DNA of 64,000 nucleotides from Candidatus Gastranaerophilales bacterium. Its GTDB lineage: Bacteria; Cyanobacteriota; Vampirovibrionia; Gastranaerophilales; Gastranaerophilaceae. The translations under genes were made by a program, and so were the position numbers. This document shows, in pieces, positions 50,185-60,295 of the stretch. Under the pieces are notes generated by a model that was not told where the DNA came from, made no database searches, and saw nothing but the letters and a program-made list of their open reading frames with translations. Location of the stretch: the NCBI GenBank assembly GCA_947630535.1, contig CANRHZ010000001.1, positions 1-64,000 of the forward strand, given 5' to 3'. The first letter of the stretch is position 1. Every line of letters begins with the position of its first letter.

Positions 50185-53100
50185 TTAATTTAGCCATGTA
50201 AAGGATTTAACTACATCATCGGCTGATACCTGACCGTCCAGTTTAACGTTAAAAAGTCTAAAGTCGTCATTCGATAAGTCTATTAATGGAATTTTATTAA
50301 CATTTTTCATAAGTTCGGTTTTCATTAAATCGTTAGCTTTGTTTCTTGTAACCGCATTGATAACGGATGCGACGGAAGTATTACCGAGGGGGCCTAAAAG
50401 GTTGGATATTTTCTTTGAAAGTTTACCTAAAATCTCTAAATCCGCAATTCCCAAGATTATATCATAGCTGCCATAGGTGTATGTACTTAAATTTTCTCCT
50501 TGAGAATAGAGTTTAAGGTCGGTTATTTTTGCATCTTTTATTTTTAAGTTACCTGAAATTTTGTTAAAATCTCCATGTTTATAAGGAGTTAAAAGTTCTA
50601 TTACGTTATTTAACGTAAGTCCGAAAATTCCGCTTTTTATGACGTTAGATGCTCTTAAAAGGTATTCGATTGAACCCAGTTTAGGGAGTCTGCCGTTTTG
50701 GATTTCAAATTCGGCATCCGCATTTAGTTTTTTAATATAATCGTCAGAATTAAAATCTGACATATTCAAAGAAATTGTGCCTTTGGAATTTCCGAATACC
50801 TGATCTTTAACATTTAAAAATGCCTTTGAAAGTTCATTTGCATCACAATTTATAAAATCGGAATTGAACTTGATAGAATTATTTTCAAAACTGTACACTC
50901 CGCTTCCTTTTATAAGCCCGCCCGCAAGAGAAAGATAAGAGTCATTAATAATAAAAGAAGCATCTTTAGAGTGAGCAAAATTAAGCTTTAGATTCGTACC
51001 TTCCACCCCATTAAACATTATTTTATCAACAAGCAATGAACCCTTTTTAATTTGAACATCATTTGGAGACAGAACAAAAGTTTGGTTTTGTTCATTTAAG
51101 GTGGAATTTGTTTTTGAAAGAGAGCTTGGAAGCTCTGATATTGCGCTTACAAGGTTTTGAACAGATACGGAAGGAGAATGTATACTAATATTATTTATAA
51201 CAAACGGAAGTGTTATTTTATTTTCAAAATCAACTGTAAAGTCGGCATCCGTATCAAATGCTGAAAGCGCAAAATCAATTTTTCCCGTTTTATTGTTTAA
51301 GTTTACTTTAATATCATTAATAAATGACCCGAAAACGGGAATTGCAACATTAGAAAATGTCAAATTACCGATTGCGGACATATTGGATGGGGTGCCGTTT
51401 AATGTTACGTTTGAAGTAAATTCTCCGCCTTTTAGAATGGATTTTTTAAAGATAGGATTAATAAACCTTACGGGTGCAGGGTTTGGCGTATATATTTTAA
51501 CATTTTTAAATGCGGCATCTTTTCCTTTTATTTCTACTCCCCCCGAGACGTTAATCATTTCATAGGGTGTTTGTTTATTATTTTTTAGAATGTATTTTAA
51601 ATATTTAACATAGTTGATGTCTGCATGGTTTCCCGTAAATTTAATTTTGGAGGATATTTCCCTTTTTAAATCCGAATCATGAAGTTTTAATCCCATAAAA
51701 GAAATATCGGAGTTTGGCTCTAATACAAAGTTTAAATAGGTTACATAAGAAGTTGTTGAACCTTGAATTCTGCCGTTTATAAGAACATTATTTGTTATAA
51801 GCAGCGGATATTTAACATAAGGGTTAATAAGTTCATCACAAGCGCTCTCGGATAAATCGGTTTTAAAGTATAAATTAAGTTTGGGGTCAATACTACCTGA
51901 GGTTTCAATAAACCCATCAAGATAAAATGGCAAAGTTCCGTATTGAAGGGTAATATCTTTTAGTATGGTTTTATCGTTTCTAATTTTGATTGTACCGTTA
52001 TTTAACTTAATTTGTTTATTGTATTTTGTATCCGTAAATGAAATGTTTTTTGGAAGTATGTTCCCGTCGGTTTTATCGCCAAAAAGTTTGATTGAACCTG
52101 ATATAGTCCCTGTAAAATTGTTTAAATTGTTCATTGACGATTTGATTTTTGGGCTCAACATATTTTTTATAATAGCGACATAAGAAGAAAGGGGAGAATC
52201 AACAAAATCAATTTTTAAATTATAGAAAGGTTTTATAGAGGCAAATTTGTTAATAGAACCGTCAATAATTAAATTAATGCCTAAAGCAAGTATATTAAGC
52301 TTATTAAATTTGGCATTTTTATCTTTTAGAGAGATATTACCCTCCTTAAAAATAAAATCGGAGTCTTTAGAATTTATGCCGTATATATTGCCGTCAAAAT
52401 TAAACTCGGATAAATCAACCGTTGCACTGTTTTGACTAATATTGCCTTGGGCCTTAACATCCCCTTTTAATTTAAAGTTATTTGATTTAAATATTAAAGC
52501 CAAACTTCTTGCAAAAGGCCTGTTTGGAGGAGCAAAAAGGGATAAATTTTCAATTATAAAGTCCCCGACCGATTGAGAAGCTAAATTATCCGAAACCAGT
52601 TCAAGAGTTAATATAGCAGGCACATCATGCAGGATTTTATTTTTTGCCCCCTTTTGTTCAACCGTGCCCGTTATTTTAAAAGGTGAGTTAAAAATATCAG
52701 CATTTAAATTAAAATCTGCACTGTTTTCAAAATTTAAGACCCCTTTAATATTTGCTCCTTTTATTTTAGGTTCAATCGAAAGATTTACTCCCTTAAAATC
52801 AATTCTGCCCTTAGCTTTAAGCGAATCGGTCGGTGCACCGAAAATTGCATCAGGGGGAATGTTACCGTTTAAATTTAAATAAAAATCAATGTTTCCCGAT
52901 TCAGGCTTAAAAGTGTTTAAAAATTCGCCCCCATCAAGAGCAGATAAAACCGTAGTTGATGTTATTGCAATGTCAAGCGCTGATTTTGAATTTATATCTT
53001 CAACTTTAACATCAACATTTAAATTCCCGTCCGTATCCGCTGAACCGTCAATATTGGTTTTTGCACCGTTAATATAACCATTGGCACCATTAAATGTGAT

Positions 53101-54738
53101 ATTAGAACCATCAAAAAGAACATCAACCGCCCCTTTTTCTAAGATCGCATTTATTCCATCCATTGTAACCGTTGCATTTTTTGTTGAAAATTTGCCGTAT
53201 AAATTTGCTTTTTGTTTGGTACCTTTGGTGTGAAGCTTTATCTCTCCCGTTCCTTTTAATGTCATATAGGGAAGGGGGCCCATTTTTAGAGCAAGTATTT
53301 TTTGGACGGGCATTAAAACTTCATGCGCAAATTTTAAATCCAGGGGCCCGTTTGATTCAATATAAAATTCCCCCGGGGGCATTTTTTGCATTTTCGTTTT
53401 TCCAAAAACGGTCAGTATGGAATTATTTGGCGCATTTGCATATACGCTTATATCAACATCTCTGTTGTTAAAAACAGCGCTTCCAAATGAAGTCGGGGCA
53501 CAATCAGGCCTTTTTACAACGTAAACATCATAAAAATCGAGCTTGCCTTTGGCACCATATTCGTCTTTATTTTTGTATTTAAAATCAACATTCCCGTCAA
53601 TAAGAGCATTGGCATTATAGCGTTTCATATTTTTAATATAAGGTTCTTGAAGGGGTAAAACCGTGTCGGGGAGAATTGCAAGGATTGATTTTAAATCGGA
53701 ATTGGCGATTTTTAGTGAAAGTTGGGCTTCAAGGTTTTTTAAGTTAGTAACATTTTTAATATTTCCGCTATAGCTGAAATTAAAACCGTTTCCGACAAAC
53801 AATCCTTTGTCGATAATTAAATCCTTACTGTCAAAGGTAAAATCCACTTCGTTTATAAGAGGGTCATTTGATATGATTGTATTTGTATCCCCCTTATAAT
53901 CAAAAGCCATATTGGTGTTTGAAGCAACAAAATACAGTTTAAACATATTAGAGTTTTTTGCAAATGAAACTATATCAATTTTTGAATTCAAAGTTTTAAA
54001 CCCGAATTTTGAAAGATAGTTTTTAAGAAAAGAAATATCAATACCGGATATTAGTATTTCTTGTTTTTTTAAGTCAATATTTTTTCCTTTTTTGGTATAT
54101 TCAATATTTAATAAATAGGGGGAATTATATATTGTATTATTTGTATTTATGGAAATTTGCCCCAGTGTTTCAAATTTCAATTGTTTTTGAATATTTAAAT
54201 CTTCAATTAATAAAGAGCTACCTTTTATATTAAATCCGCTATTTATTATTTTATCCGCATAATTAATGTTATATCGGAGAATATAAGATTTAAGGGGAGT
54301 AAAATCTATCTTAAATTTACTTTTATTATTGTTTTTTAAATATTTTGTTATATCAAGACTCCCGTCATTTTCTCTTGAAAGATTAAGAAAAATGTCGGAT
54401 GAATTAAATTCAAGAATTGATATTTTTTTTGTTAGAACTTTAAGGGGGCTAACTTTAAGCTTCAAATCCTTAATATCAACAAAAGGCTTTTTTTCACTTT
54501 CACCGTATAGGATTATATCATCTGCCATAAAAGTAAGATAAATCCCTGCTAATTTAACTTTTGGGTTTATGATTGATGAATTTAGCCCGACTTTATCTTT
54601 TATCATCTTTTCAACAAACGGGGCAGATGAAAGCTTTTTAGTTAAAAATACAGTAAGGCATGAAAATATGAGAATAATAATTCCCGACAGAATAATAAAA
54701 ATAAGTCCCGATTTAAAAATTTTGCCTTTGTTTTGCAT
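50185..54738 (-). CDS. AsmA/TamB/YhdP-like envelope protein
   Basis: 1517 aa. One N-terminal membrane helix (about 10-32), then about 1450 residues of beta strands in repeated AsmA-like units (KVKLAGIYLTFMADDIIL, NIDGSADTDGNLNVDVKVED). The C-terminal AsmA-like part is LRASNVIKSGIFGL. Such proteins form lipid-conducting grooves spanning the periplasm. The family choice among AsmA, TamB and YhdP is uncertain. Its presence argues for an outer membrane. Transcribed from a compact promoter 7 nt before the ATG, with no Shine-Dalgarno, divergent from the next gene. Confidence 0.8.
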   Translation of the reverse strand: MQNKGKIFKSGLIFIILSGIIILIFSCLTVFLTKKLSSAPFVEKMIKDKVGLNSSIINPKVKLAGIYLTFMADDIILYGESEKKPFVDIKDLKLKVSPLKVLTKKISILEFNSSDIFLNLSRENDGSLDITKYLKNNNKSKFKIDFTPLKSYILRYNINYADKIINSGFNIKGSSLLIEDLNIQKQLKFETLGQISINTNNTIYNSPYLLNIEYTKKGKNIDLKKQEILISGIDISFLKNYLSKFGFKTLNSKIDIVSFAKNSNMFKLYFVASNTNMAFDYKGDTNTIISNDPLINEVDFTFDSKDLIIDKGLFVGNGFNFSYSGNIKNVTNLKNLEAQLSLKIANSDLKSILAILPDTVLPLQEPYIKNMKRYNANALIDGNVDFKYKNKDEYGAKGKLDFYDVYVVKRPDCAPTSFGSAVFNNRDVDISVYANAPNNSILTVFGKTKMQKMPPGEFYIESNGPLDLKFAHEVLMPVQKILALKMGPLPYMTLKGTGEIKLHTKGTKQKANLYGKFSTKNATVTMDGINAILEKGAVDVLFDGSNITFNGANGYINGAKTNIDGSADTDGNLNVDVKVEDINSKSALDIAITSTTVLSALDGGEFLNTFKPESGNIDFYLNLNGNIPPDAIFGAPTDSLKAKGRIDFKGVNLSIEPKIKGANIKGVLNFENSADFNLNADIFNSPFKITGTVEQKGAKNKILHDVPAILTLELVSDNLASQSVGDFIIENLSLFAPPNRPFARSLALIFKSNNFKLKGDVKAQGNISQNSATVDLSEFNFDGNIYGINSKDSDFIFKEGNISLKDKNAKFNKLNILALGINLIIDGSINKFASIKPFYNLKIDFVDSPLSSYVAIIKNMLSPKIKSSMNNLNNFTGTISGSIKLFGDKTDGNILPKNISFTDTKYNKQIKLNNGTIKIRNDKTILKDITLQYGTLPFYLDGFIETSGSIDPKLNLYFKTDLSESACDELINPYVKYPLLITNNVLINGRIQGSTTSYVTYLNFVLEPNSDISFMGLKLHDSDLKREISSKIKFTGNHADINYVKYLKYILKNNKQTPYEMINVSGGVEIKGKDAAFKNVKIYTPNPAPVRFINPIFKKSILKGGEFTSNVTLNGTPSNMSAIGNLTFSNVAIPVFGSFINDIKVNLNNKTGKIDFALSAFDTDADFTVDFENKITLPFVINNISIHSPSVSVQNLVSAISELPSSLSKTNSTLNEQNQTFVLSPNDVQIKKGSLLVDKIMFNGVEGTNLKLNFAHSKDASFIINDSYLSLAGGLIKGSGVYSFENNSIKFNSDFINCDANELSKAFLNVKDQVFGNSKGTISLNMSDFNSDDYIKKLNADAEFEIQNGRLPKLGSIEYLLRASNVIKSGIFGLTLNNVIELLTPYKHGDFNKISGNLKIKDAKITDLKLYSQGENLSTYTYGSYDIILGIADLEILGKLSKKISNLLGPLGNTSVASVINAVTRNKANDLMKTELMKNVNKIPLIDLSNDDFRLFNVKLDGQVSADDVVKSFTWLN

Positions 54739-54745
54739 CTTTATT

Positions 54746-54751
54746 ATTATA
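54746..54751 (-). promoter_or_regulatory. -10 box of the AsmA-like gene, leaderless spacing
   Basis: TATAAT on the minus strand ends 7 nt before the ATG at 54738. With an 18-bp spacer it pairs with TTGCAA at 54770-54775, which is palindromic and can serve the divergent gene too. Confidence 0.55.
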
Positions 54752-54792
54752 CAAAAAAAGAGTTACGTTTTGCAAAAAAAGAAAAAATACTT

Positions 54793-54798
54793 TAAAAT
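54793..54798 (+). promoter_or_regulatory. -10 box of the divergent exported-protein gene
   Basis: TAAAAT ends 7 nt before the ATG at 54806. The palindromic TTGCAA at 54770-54775 lies 17 bp upstream, giving a normal spacer. The two divergent genes would share one -35 hexamer. Confidence 0.45.
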
Positions 54799-54805
54799 TG
54801 TTGAT

Positions 54806-55363
54806 ATGAAGATATTAAAAAATATACTTTTTAGCATATTTATAGTCTTTTTTATAAATTTAAGAGGGTATGCAATTCAATATAAAAGTGAATACTTATC
54901 AAAAGATATGTTTATACCTGTTCACCCGGTTAAAGTTCTTTCAACTTCAGTCCATGAACAATTTGATACCGTGTATTTTATAGTTCCAACCGATATGTGG
55001 ATAGATGAATTTAAAATTGTTCCAAAAAACAGTATAGTTAAGGCGCAAATATCCATGTTAAAAATGCCCGTTACAGGTGTCAATGCCGCAATGAGAATTG
55101 AAACCGAAGATATAACATATCCTGACGGTTCAAAATACAAACTAAAAGGAACGGTTTCGTATAATGGCGAAAGACAAATAGGGGGTAACCTTACACCGCC
55201 CTTATCATACAATAAAGCGCTTCACCCGAGAAAAGGAGAATATTATAACGGTGTGGTTGCGCAGTATGTGCCAAGCGGCGAATACGAATTCGGGCAGCAT
55301 ATAACAATCATGCCAAATGAAATGCTCTATATAATTTTGGACGAGGATTTCTCTCCTTATTAA
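54806..55363 (+). CDS. exported hypothetical protein
   Basis: 185 aa from the ATG at 54806, where a signal peptide starts (MKILKNILFSIFIVFFINLRGYA). A longer upstream frame would overlap the divergent gene and its promoter, so I reject it. The mature part is beta-rich with VHPVKVLSTSV, a two-strand pattern, and GEYEFGQHITIMPNEMLYIIL near the end. Likely periplasmic. Followed at 70 bp by a gene with similar exported features. Confidence 0.7.
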   Translation: MKILKNILFSIFIVFFINLRGYAIQYKSEYLSKDMFIPVHPVKVLSTSVHEQFDTVYFIVPTDMWIDEFKIVPKNSIVKAQISMLKMPVTGVNAAMRIETEDITYPDGSKYKLKGTVSYNGERQIGGNLTPPLSYNKALHPRKGEYYNGVVAQYVPSGEYEFGQHITIMPNEMLYIILDEDFSPY

Positions 55364-55395
55364 CACATATTAAGTTTTATGCATATACCGTTGTT

Positions 55396-55406
55396 TATAA
55401 TATAAT
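55396..55406 (+). promoter_or_regulatory. possible promoter of the glycine-zipper protein
   Basis: Two overlapping TATAAT hexamers (55396-55401, 55401-55406) lie 27-37 bp before the ATG at 55433, which has GGAGGA upstream. No -35 resembling TTGACA is seen at the right distance, so the call is weak. Confidence 0.35.
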
Positions 55407-55432
55407 TTATTTAATATTGGAGGATAATTTTT

Positions 55433-56152
55433 ATGAAAAAGAATCTTTTTTTAGTACCTGTTATAGGCTTAATTTCTTTTATAACAATTAGCGGTGTGCA
55501 AGCCGTTAACTATACATATACAACACCCGCCGCTTATTCAAGCGCACAAAACACATCTTTACAAGGGAGAGTAATCTACGTTCCGCAAGGTACAACGACA
55601 ACCGTCATGCTGACTTCTCCTTTGAGCTCAAACACGGCCGCATTAGGCTCTCCCGTGAGCGCAACATTAGTTCAGGATTTTGTTTATAATAACCGCATGA
55701 TTGCATCAAAAGGAAGCGTCATAACAGGCACAATTGTTAAAGCAAAAAAAGCGGGCCTTGCAAACAGAAACGGTCAAATTCAGGTAATATTCAACAATAT
55801 TCAAACTCCGCAAGGATATAACATACCCGTTAATGCCGTATTTAAAACGGACGATAATACGGGAATTTTAAAAGGCGGAAGCAAAATTGATGCCGCTAAA
55901 GACTATGCTAAAAACACCGTTATCGGTGCAGGTGCAGGCGCTGCATTAGGTACTGCAATGGGGGCTCTGTCTAGCGGTTCCGTCGGAAAAGGTGCAATAT
56001 ACGGAACTGCAATAGGCGGCGGCTTAGGGGTTATAAAGGGGGTGTCGAACAGAGGCGAGGACATATCCATTCCGTCACAAGCATATCTTGATGTGTCTTT
56101 CACCCAGCCCATAACAATAAGTGCTCCTGAAGAATACAAATACGAATACTAA
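55433..56152 (+). CDS. exported protein with glycine-zipper segment
   Basis: 239 aa. Signal peptide cleaved near GVQA (24). Residues about 60-130 (SPVSATLVQDFVYNNRMIASKGSVITGTIVKAKKAG) resemble the TrbI/VirB10-like strand pattern. About 155-205 is a glycine zipper (VIGAGAGAALGTAMGAL, AIGGGLGVIKG) that could sit in a membrane. The end is strand-rich (YLDVSFTQPITI). Periplasmic or envelope-associated. Precedes the tonB cluster by about 80 bp. Confidence 0.7.
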   Translation: MKKNLFLVPVIGLISFITISGVQAVNYTYTTPAAYSSAQNTSLQGRVIYVPQGTTTTVMLTSPLSSNTAALGSPVSATLVQDFVYNNRMIASKGSVITGTIVKAKKAGLANRNGQIQVIFNNIQTPQGYNIPVNAVFKTDDNTGILKGGSKIDAAKDYAKNTVIGAGAGAALGTAMGALSSGSVGKGAIYGTAIGGGLGVIKGVSNRGEDISIPSQAYLDVSFTQPITISAPEEYKYEY

Positions 56153-56230
56153 TTTAAACAACTCGGCTATTTTAATTAAATATCTATTATTTAAAATTAA
56201 AATGTAGAGCAATCAATTAAAAGAGACAAA

Positions 56231-57421
56231 ATGACAATTGAAACAAACAAATACGATATTGAACAAAACAATCTGAAAGTTAATACGGGAAAGACTCTCC
56301 CTGATACTTTTGAGGAAGCATCTTTTCTGCAAAACTTTATTATTGCATCAGTTTTTGCACATATCCTGTTTGCGCTTTCAATTATGCTTCTAAGCTTTGT
56401 TTTCATGCTGCTTGGTATAAAAAACCCGCTTGCAAATAAGCCGGAGCTTGAATCTAAGGATATAGAATTTGTTTTAACGCAGGAAGAAAAGGAACCGATA
56501 AATAAAAACACCAAATACCGCTCGGATAAAAATTCACAAGCGGGCGGTATCCATGACCCGAACAAGGTTGTTTCGCTTCCCGTTTCTTCCCCCGCTCCAT
56601 CACCTGCTCCCGCACCGCAGCCAAAACCTGTTGTGCAACAGAAGCCGCAACCAAAACCGATTAAAACACCGCCAGTTCAAACACCGACACCAAAACCAGC
56701 CATGCAACCCGCAAAACAGGCGCCAAAGCCCGTGCAGAAACCTTCAAAGCCGTTGGCTCCGCAGCAAAAGCCCGTCTTAAAACCGTCAGCATCCGTGCCA
56801 AAACCTTCTATGCCAAAACTTGTGACTGCTCCAAGCAGCCCGTTTAAAGTTGCGGTACCAAACATTAACCAACCCGCAGGAAAAGGCTTTTCAACAAGCA
56901 GCGGAACCTCAAGTTCGGGCGGTTCTCAAGGCTCTCAAGGCTCATCATCCAAAGGAATTGCAGGCGGAATGCCCGCACCGCAATTCTCAACAACAAGAAC
57001 GGCAAGCTCATCTTCAGGTTCTTCTTCACGCACAGGCTCAGGGCAAGGCGGATATTCAAGCGGAAATATGGGTAACCCGGGCCCCGGTAATCCATCCGGA
57101 GCACCCGGAGTTGATGCAATTAAATCTCCTCAGTGGGGTCCTTATATGAGGGAATTAGAGTCAAAAATTAAAAGAAATTGGCACCCGCCAAAAGGTGACC
57201 AATCTAAAAGAGTTGTACTTTTGTTTAAAATCGGAAGGAGAGGGGATTTATTGTCCGTCAGAGTATTAAAACCGTCCGGTTCTCAAAGCAACGATCAGGC
57301 CGCAATAACGGCGGTTCAGATGTCGGCTCCGTTTAGAGCACTTCCTCCGCAATTTACGGGCTCTAATGTTGAAATTGAATTTACCTTTGATTATAACGTC
57401 TTAGGTGCAAGCTACAGATAG
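56231..57421 (+). CDS. TonB-like energy transducer
   Basis: 396 aa. One membrane helix (about 33-57). A long proline-, alanine- and lysine-rich periplasmic arm follows (about 113-205), then a Ser/Gly linker. The TonB C-terminal domain starts near 300 (YMRELESKIKRNWHPP, then LLSVRVLKPSGSQSNDQAAITAV). Couples proton motive force from ExbB/ExbD to outer-membrane transporters. First of a four-gene cluster; weak RBS (AAAGAGA). Confidence 0.88.
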   Translation: MTIETNKYDIEQNNLKVNTGKTLPDTFEEASFLQNFIIASVFAHILFALSIMLLSFVFMLLGIKNPLANKPELESKDIEFVLTQEEKEPINKNTKYRSDKNSQAGGIHDPNKVVSLPVSSPAPSPAPAPQPKPVVQQKPQPKPIKTPPVQTPTPKPAMQPAKQAPKPVQKPSKPLAPQQKPVLKPSASVPKPSMPKLVTAPSSPFKVAVPNINQPAGKGFSTSSGTSSSGGSQGSQGSSSKGIAGGMPAPQFSTTRTASSSSGSSSRTGSGQGGYSSGNMGNPGPGNPSGAPGVDAIKSPQWGPYMRELESKIKRNWHPPKGDQSKRVVLLFKIGRRGDLLSVRVLKPSGSQSNDQAAITAVQMSAPFRALPPQFTGSNVEIEFTFDYNVLGASYR

Positions 57422-57445
57422 TAATATAAAATAGGGGAATACAAA

Positions 57446-58093
57446 ATGGAACTTTTAATTAAATCATTCTTACTTGACTGGCCGGTACTTACACCGATTT
57501 TGATTTGTTCAATTCTGGTTATTGCGGTTGCCTTGGAAAAAATTATTTATTTCAACAAAAATAAGCGTGACATAGGTAAATTTATTCAAAACCTTCAAAT
57601 TGCTCTTGCCAAAAATAATATAGGGGCTGCAAAGAGGGTATCAAGCGACCTTGGCGGTATCATATCGGAAATGACGGAAGAAGGTCTAAGAATTTATACG
57701 GAACAACGCTCGGGCTTTTCTAGGGCATACGACATTTCAAGTTCGCTTGCCACAAGAAAACTGGAAAAACACTTAAATATATTGGGTACTATAGGCGGTG
57801 TTGCTCCTTTTTTGGGGTTATTCGGTACGGTTGTAAGAATTTTATATACATTCCAAGACCTTGCAACAAAAGGTAATCAATCTGCTGAGGTTGCAACCGG
57901 TATAGCTTCTGCACTTGTTGCTACTGCGTTTGGTCTTGGTGTTGCTATTATTGCCGTTATTCTGTATAACTACTTCCAAAGTGTTGTAACCAGATTTGAA
58001 AGCGATTTTAAGCTGATTAAACTTGTATTCTTAAGCTTTATTGATTCGGACGAAGAAGTTCATGTGGATGAAACCGGCACAATTGCAATATAG
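57446..58093 (+). CDS. ExbB/TolQ-type proton channel protein
   Basis: 215 aa. Three membrane helices, the last two flanking GVAPFLGLFGTVVRILYTFQ (about 118-137) and ASALVATAFGLGVAIIAVILYNYF, the MotA/TolQ/ExbB signature. Energises the adjacent TonB with the ExbD proteins. 24 bp after tonB; RBS AGGGGA. Confidence 0.92.
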   Translation: MELLIKSFLLDWPVLTPILICSILVIAVALEKIIYFNKNKRDIGKFIQNLQIALAKNNIGAAKRVSSDLGGIISEMTEEGLRIYTEQRSGFSRAYDISSSLATRKLEKHLNILGTIGGVAPFLGLFGTVVRILYTFQDLATKGNQSAEVATGIASALVATAFGLGVAIIAVILYNYFQSVVTRFESDFKLIKLVFLSFIDSDEEVHVDETGTIAI

Positions 58094-58101
58094 GATAAAT
58101 T

Positions 58102-58545
58102 ATGGCAATCAAACAACTAAAAGATAATGAAGGCAAAAAACAAACCTTCAATGAAATAAATATAACTCCCTTAACCGATATATTTTTGGTGCTTTTAATC
58201 ATAATGATGGTTATAGCCCCAAGTTTTCAATCCGTAGACAACAACATTGAAATTCCGAAAATTTCATCGGGCAAAGGGGTTGAAGAACTTAAAGCTACGG
58301 TTTCCATAACAAAAAACGGCGAAATCTTCTTAAACGGGGAAAAAGTCAATATGGATAATATCGAAGATAAGCTTTTAAGCATTGTTGATAGTGCCGATTC
58401 AAAGGAAGTTATTGTAAAGGCGGATAAAAAAGCTAAAAGTTCAGACATTATAGATATTATGCACTATGCTCAAAATGCAGGATATAAAAAACTGATAGTT
58501 GCAGGCGAGCCCGCTAAAGACGAAGATACCCAAGAGGAAAAATAG
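58102..58545 (+). CDS. ExbD/TolR-type protein, copy 1
   Basis: 147 aa. FNEINITPLTDIFLVLLIIMMVIAP at the start is the ExbD family helix with the essential membrane aspartate (in TPLTDIF). A periplasmic domain follows. Starts 8 bp after exbB. Its first about 80 coding bases are almost identical to those of the next gene, while the rest is not. Confidence 0.92.
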   Translation: MAIKQLKDNEGKKQTFNEINITPLTDIFLVLLIIMMVIAPSFQSVDNNIEIPKISSGKGVEELKATVSITKNGEIFLNGEKVNMDNIEDKLLSIVDSADSKEVIVKADKKAKSSDIIDIMHYAQNAGYKKLIVAGEPAKDEDTQEEK

Positions 58546-58548
58546 TAT

Positions 58549-58935
58549 ATGAAAAGACAAACCTTTAATGAAATAAATATAACTCCCTTAACCGATATAT
58601 TTTTGGTGCTTTTAATCATAATGATGGTTATAGCCCCAATGCTTGACCAGCAGGGTTTAAAACTTTCAATACCCGAATATGTTGAACAAAATTCTAAAAA
58701 TGATACCGAAAGTAAGATTATAACCGTTAATGTGGATGAAAATAATAACTATTATATTGACGGCATTATGGTTGATAAAAATAATTTGAAACCAAAATTA
58801 AAAGAACTTTCATCCACCCTAACAGACGGTCTTATGATAGAAGCTGACGGAAATTCCGAGCATGGTGCGGTTGTCTACCTTATGGATACCGCAAGAAATA
58901 TAGGAATAACGGCAATTTCTATTACTCAGATATAA
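58549..58935 (+). CDS. ExbD/TolR-type protein, copy 2
   Basis: 128 aa paralogue of the preceding gene, shorter at the N-terminus and tail. The membrane helix with its aspartate is conserved, but the periplasmic half (QQGLKLSIPEYVEQNS and after) differs strongly. Two ExbD types per cluster occur in some phyla and may form a mixed channel. A terminator follows. Confidence 0.92.
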   Translation: MKRQTFNEINITPLTDIFLVLLIIMMVIAPMLDQQGLKLSIPEYVEQNSKNDTESKIITVNVDENNNYYIDGIMVDKNNLKPKLKELSSTLTDGLMIEADGNSEHGAVVYLMDTARNIGITAISITQI

Positions 58936-58954
58936 AAAAATAATTATAAAAAAA

Positions 58955-58980
58955 GGGAAGTAATAAGCTTCCCATTTTTT
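58955..58980. terminator. bidirectional terminator between exbD and clpX
   Basis: GGGAAG (58955-58960), 7-nt loop, CTTCCC (58968-58973), with a T run on the right and an A run on the left. It serves the converging exbD and clpX transcripts. Confidence 0.85.
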
Positions 58981-60286
58981 ATGCTATATCTTCGCTTGCC
59001 TCATCATGTTTAATAGGGGGCAATTTTATAATCTCGGCCACATTGCATTTTTTTCTGACCAAATCGGCAGTAACGGTAAATGTTTTGATTTCATCATCAG
59101 ATGGAACATCATACATAACATCAAGCATAATCTCCTCAACAATTGACCTTAGGGCACGAGCACCCGTCTTTCTTTTGAGGGCTTCTTGGGCTATTAAATC
59201 AATTGCTTCATCATCAAATTTTAATTCAACATTATCCATCTTCATTAAACATTGATACTGTTTAATTATTGCATTTTTCGGCTCTTTTAAAATCATTTTA
59301 AGAGTTTCTTCGTCCAAAGGATCCAAAACGGTATAAATAGGAATTCTTCCTATAAATTCAGGAATTAAACCAAATTTTAAAAGGTCATCAGGCTGCAATT
59401 TTTTAAGCATTTTTTGCGCTTGAAGCTCTTTTTCTTTTTGGCTTACGGGTTTTGAACCAAACCCGATAGACATACCGTCAGCGCATCTATGTTCTACGAT
59501 TTTTTCCAAACCAACAAAAGCGCCGCCAACAATAAAAAGAATATTTGAAGTGTTTATTTGAATAAATTCCTGATGAGGGTGTTTTCTTCCGCCCTGAGGA
59601 GGAACATTCGCAAGAGTTCCTTCAATCATTTTTAAAAGCGCTTGCTGAACCCCTTCGCCTGATACATCTCTTGTGATTGAGGGGTTTTCTGATTTTCTTG
59701 CGATTTTATCAATTTCATCAATATAAATTATTCCCCTTTCGGCTTTTTGAGCGTTATAATCTGCCGCCTGATAAAGCCTTAAAAGAATATTTTCAACATC
59801 ATCACCGACATACCCTGCCTCGGTTAAAGTTGTAGCATCAGCAACCGCAAAAGGGACATTTAACATTTTTGCAAGAGTTTGCGCAAGTAAAGTTTTCCCA
59901 GAACCCGTAGGCCCTACAAGGAGAATATTTGATTTTTGAATTTCAACACCGTTATTGTCATCAGAATTTGTATTGTGGGCAATTCTTTTGTAGTGATTAT
60001 AAACGGCAACCGCTAAAACTTTTTTGGCATCATCCTGTCCTACAATATGTTCATCAAGAAAAGCCTTAATTTCATGGGGTTTTGGAATAGCTTCCACTCC
60101 CTGCTCTATATCGGAAACTTTTTCTTCCTGTTTAATACTGAAAAGTTCTTCATCCAATATTTCGTTGCAAAGTTCAATACACTCATCACAAATGCAAACA
60201 TCAGGGCCGGCAATCAGCTTTTTAACCTGATCTTGAGTTTTACCGCAAAATGAACACTTTAAATTAGGATCATCAGTTTTAGGCAT
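58979..60286 (-). CDS. clpX: ATP-dependent Clp protease ATPase subunit
   Basis: 435 aa, typical. Zinc-binding N-domain with Cys11, 14, 33 and 36. AAA+ module: GPTGSGKT near residue 127, [10 protein letters not shown] (Walker B), and the sensor and arginine-finger region ([13 protein letters not shown]). Unfolds tagged substrates for ClpP. Located downstream of clpP (9 bp) and tig, the classic tig-clpP-clpX order. Confidence 0.97.
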   Translation of the reverse strand: MPKTDDPNLKCSFCGKTQDQVKKLIAGPDVCICDECIELCNEILDEELFSIKQEEKVSDIEQGVEAIPKPHEIKAFLDEHIVGQDDAKKVLAVAVYNHYKRIAHNTNSDDNNGVEIQKSNILLVGPTGSGKTLLAQTLAKMLNVPFAVADATTLTEAGYVGDDVENILLRLYQAADYNAQKAERGIIYIDEIDKIARKSENPSITRDVSGEGVQQALLKMIEGTLANVPPQGGRKHPHQEFIQINTSNILFIVGGAFVGLEKIVEHRCADGMSIGFGSKPVSQKEKELQAQKMLKKLQPDDLLKFGLIPEFIGRIPIYTVLDPLDEETLKMILKEPKNAIIKQYQCLMKMDNVELKFDDEAIDLIAQEALKRKTGARALRSIVEEIMLDVMYDVPSDDEIKTFTVTADLVRKKCNVAEIIKLPPIKHDEASEDIA

Positions 60287-60295
60287 TTTTACTCC

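Noticed and set aside
54569-54805. Upstream extension of the exported protein
   Set aside because: It lies antisense to the AsmA-like gene and across the divergent promoters; a signal peptide begins exactly at 54806.
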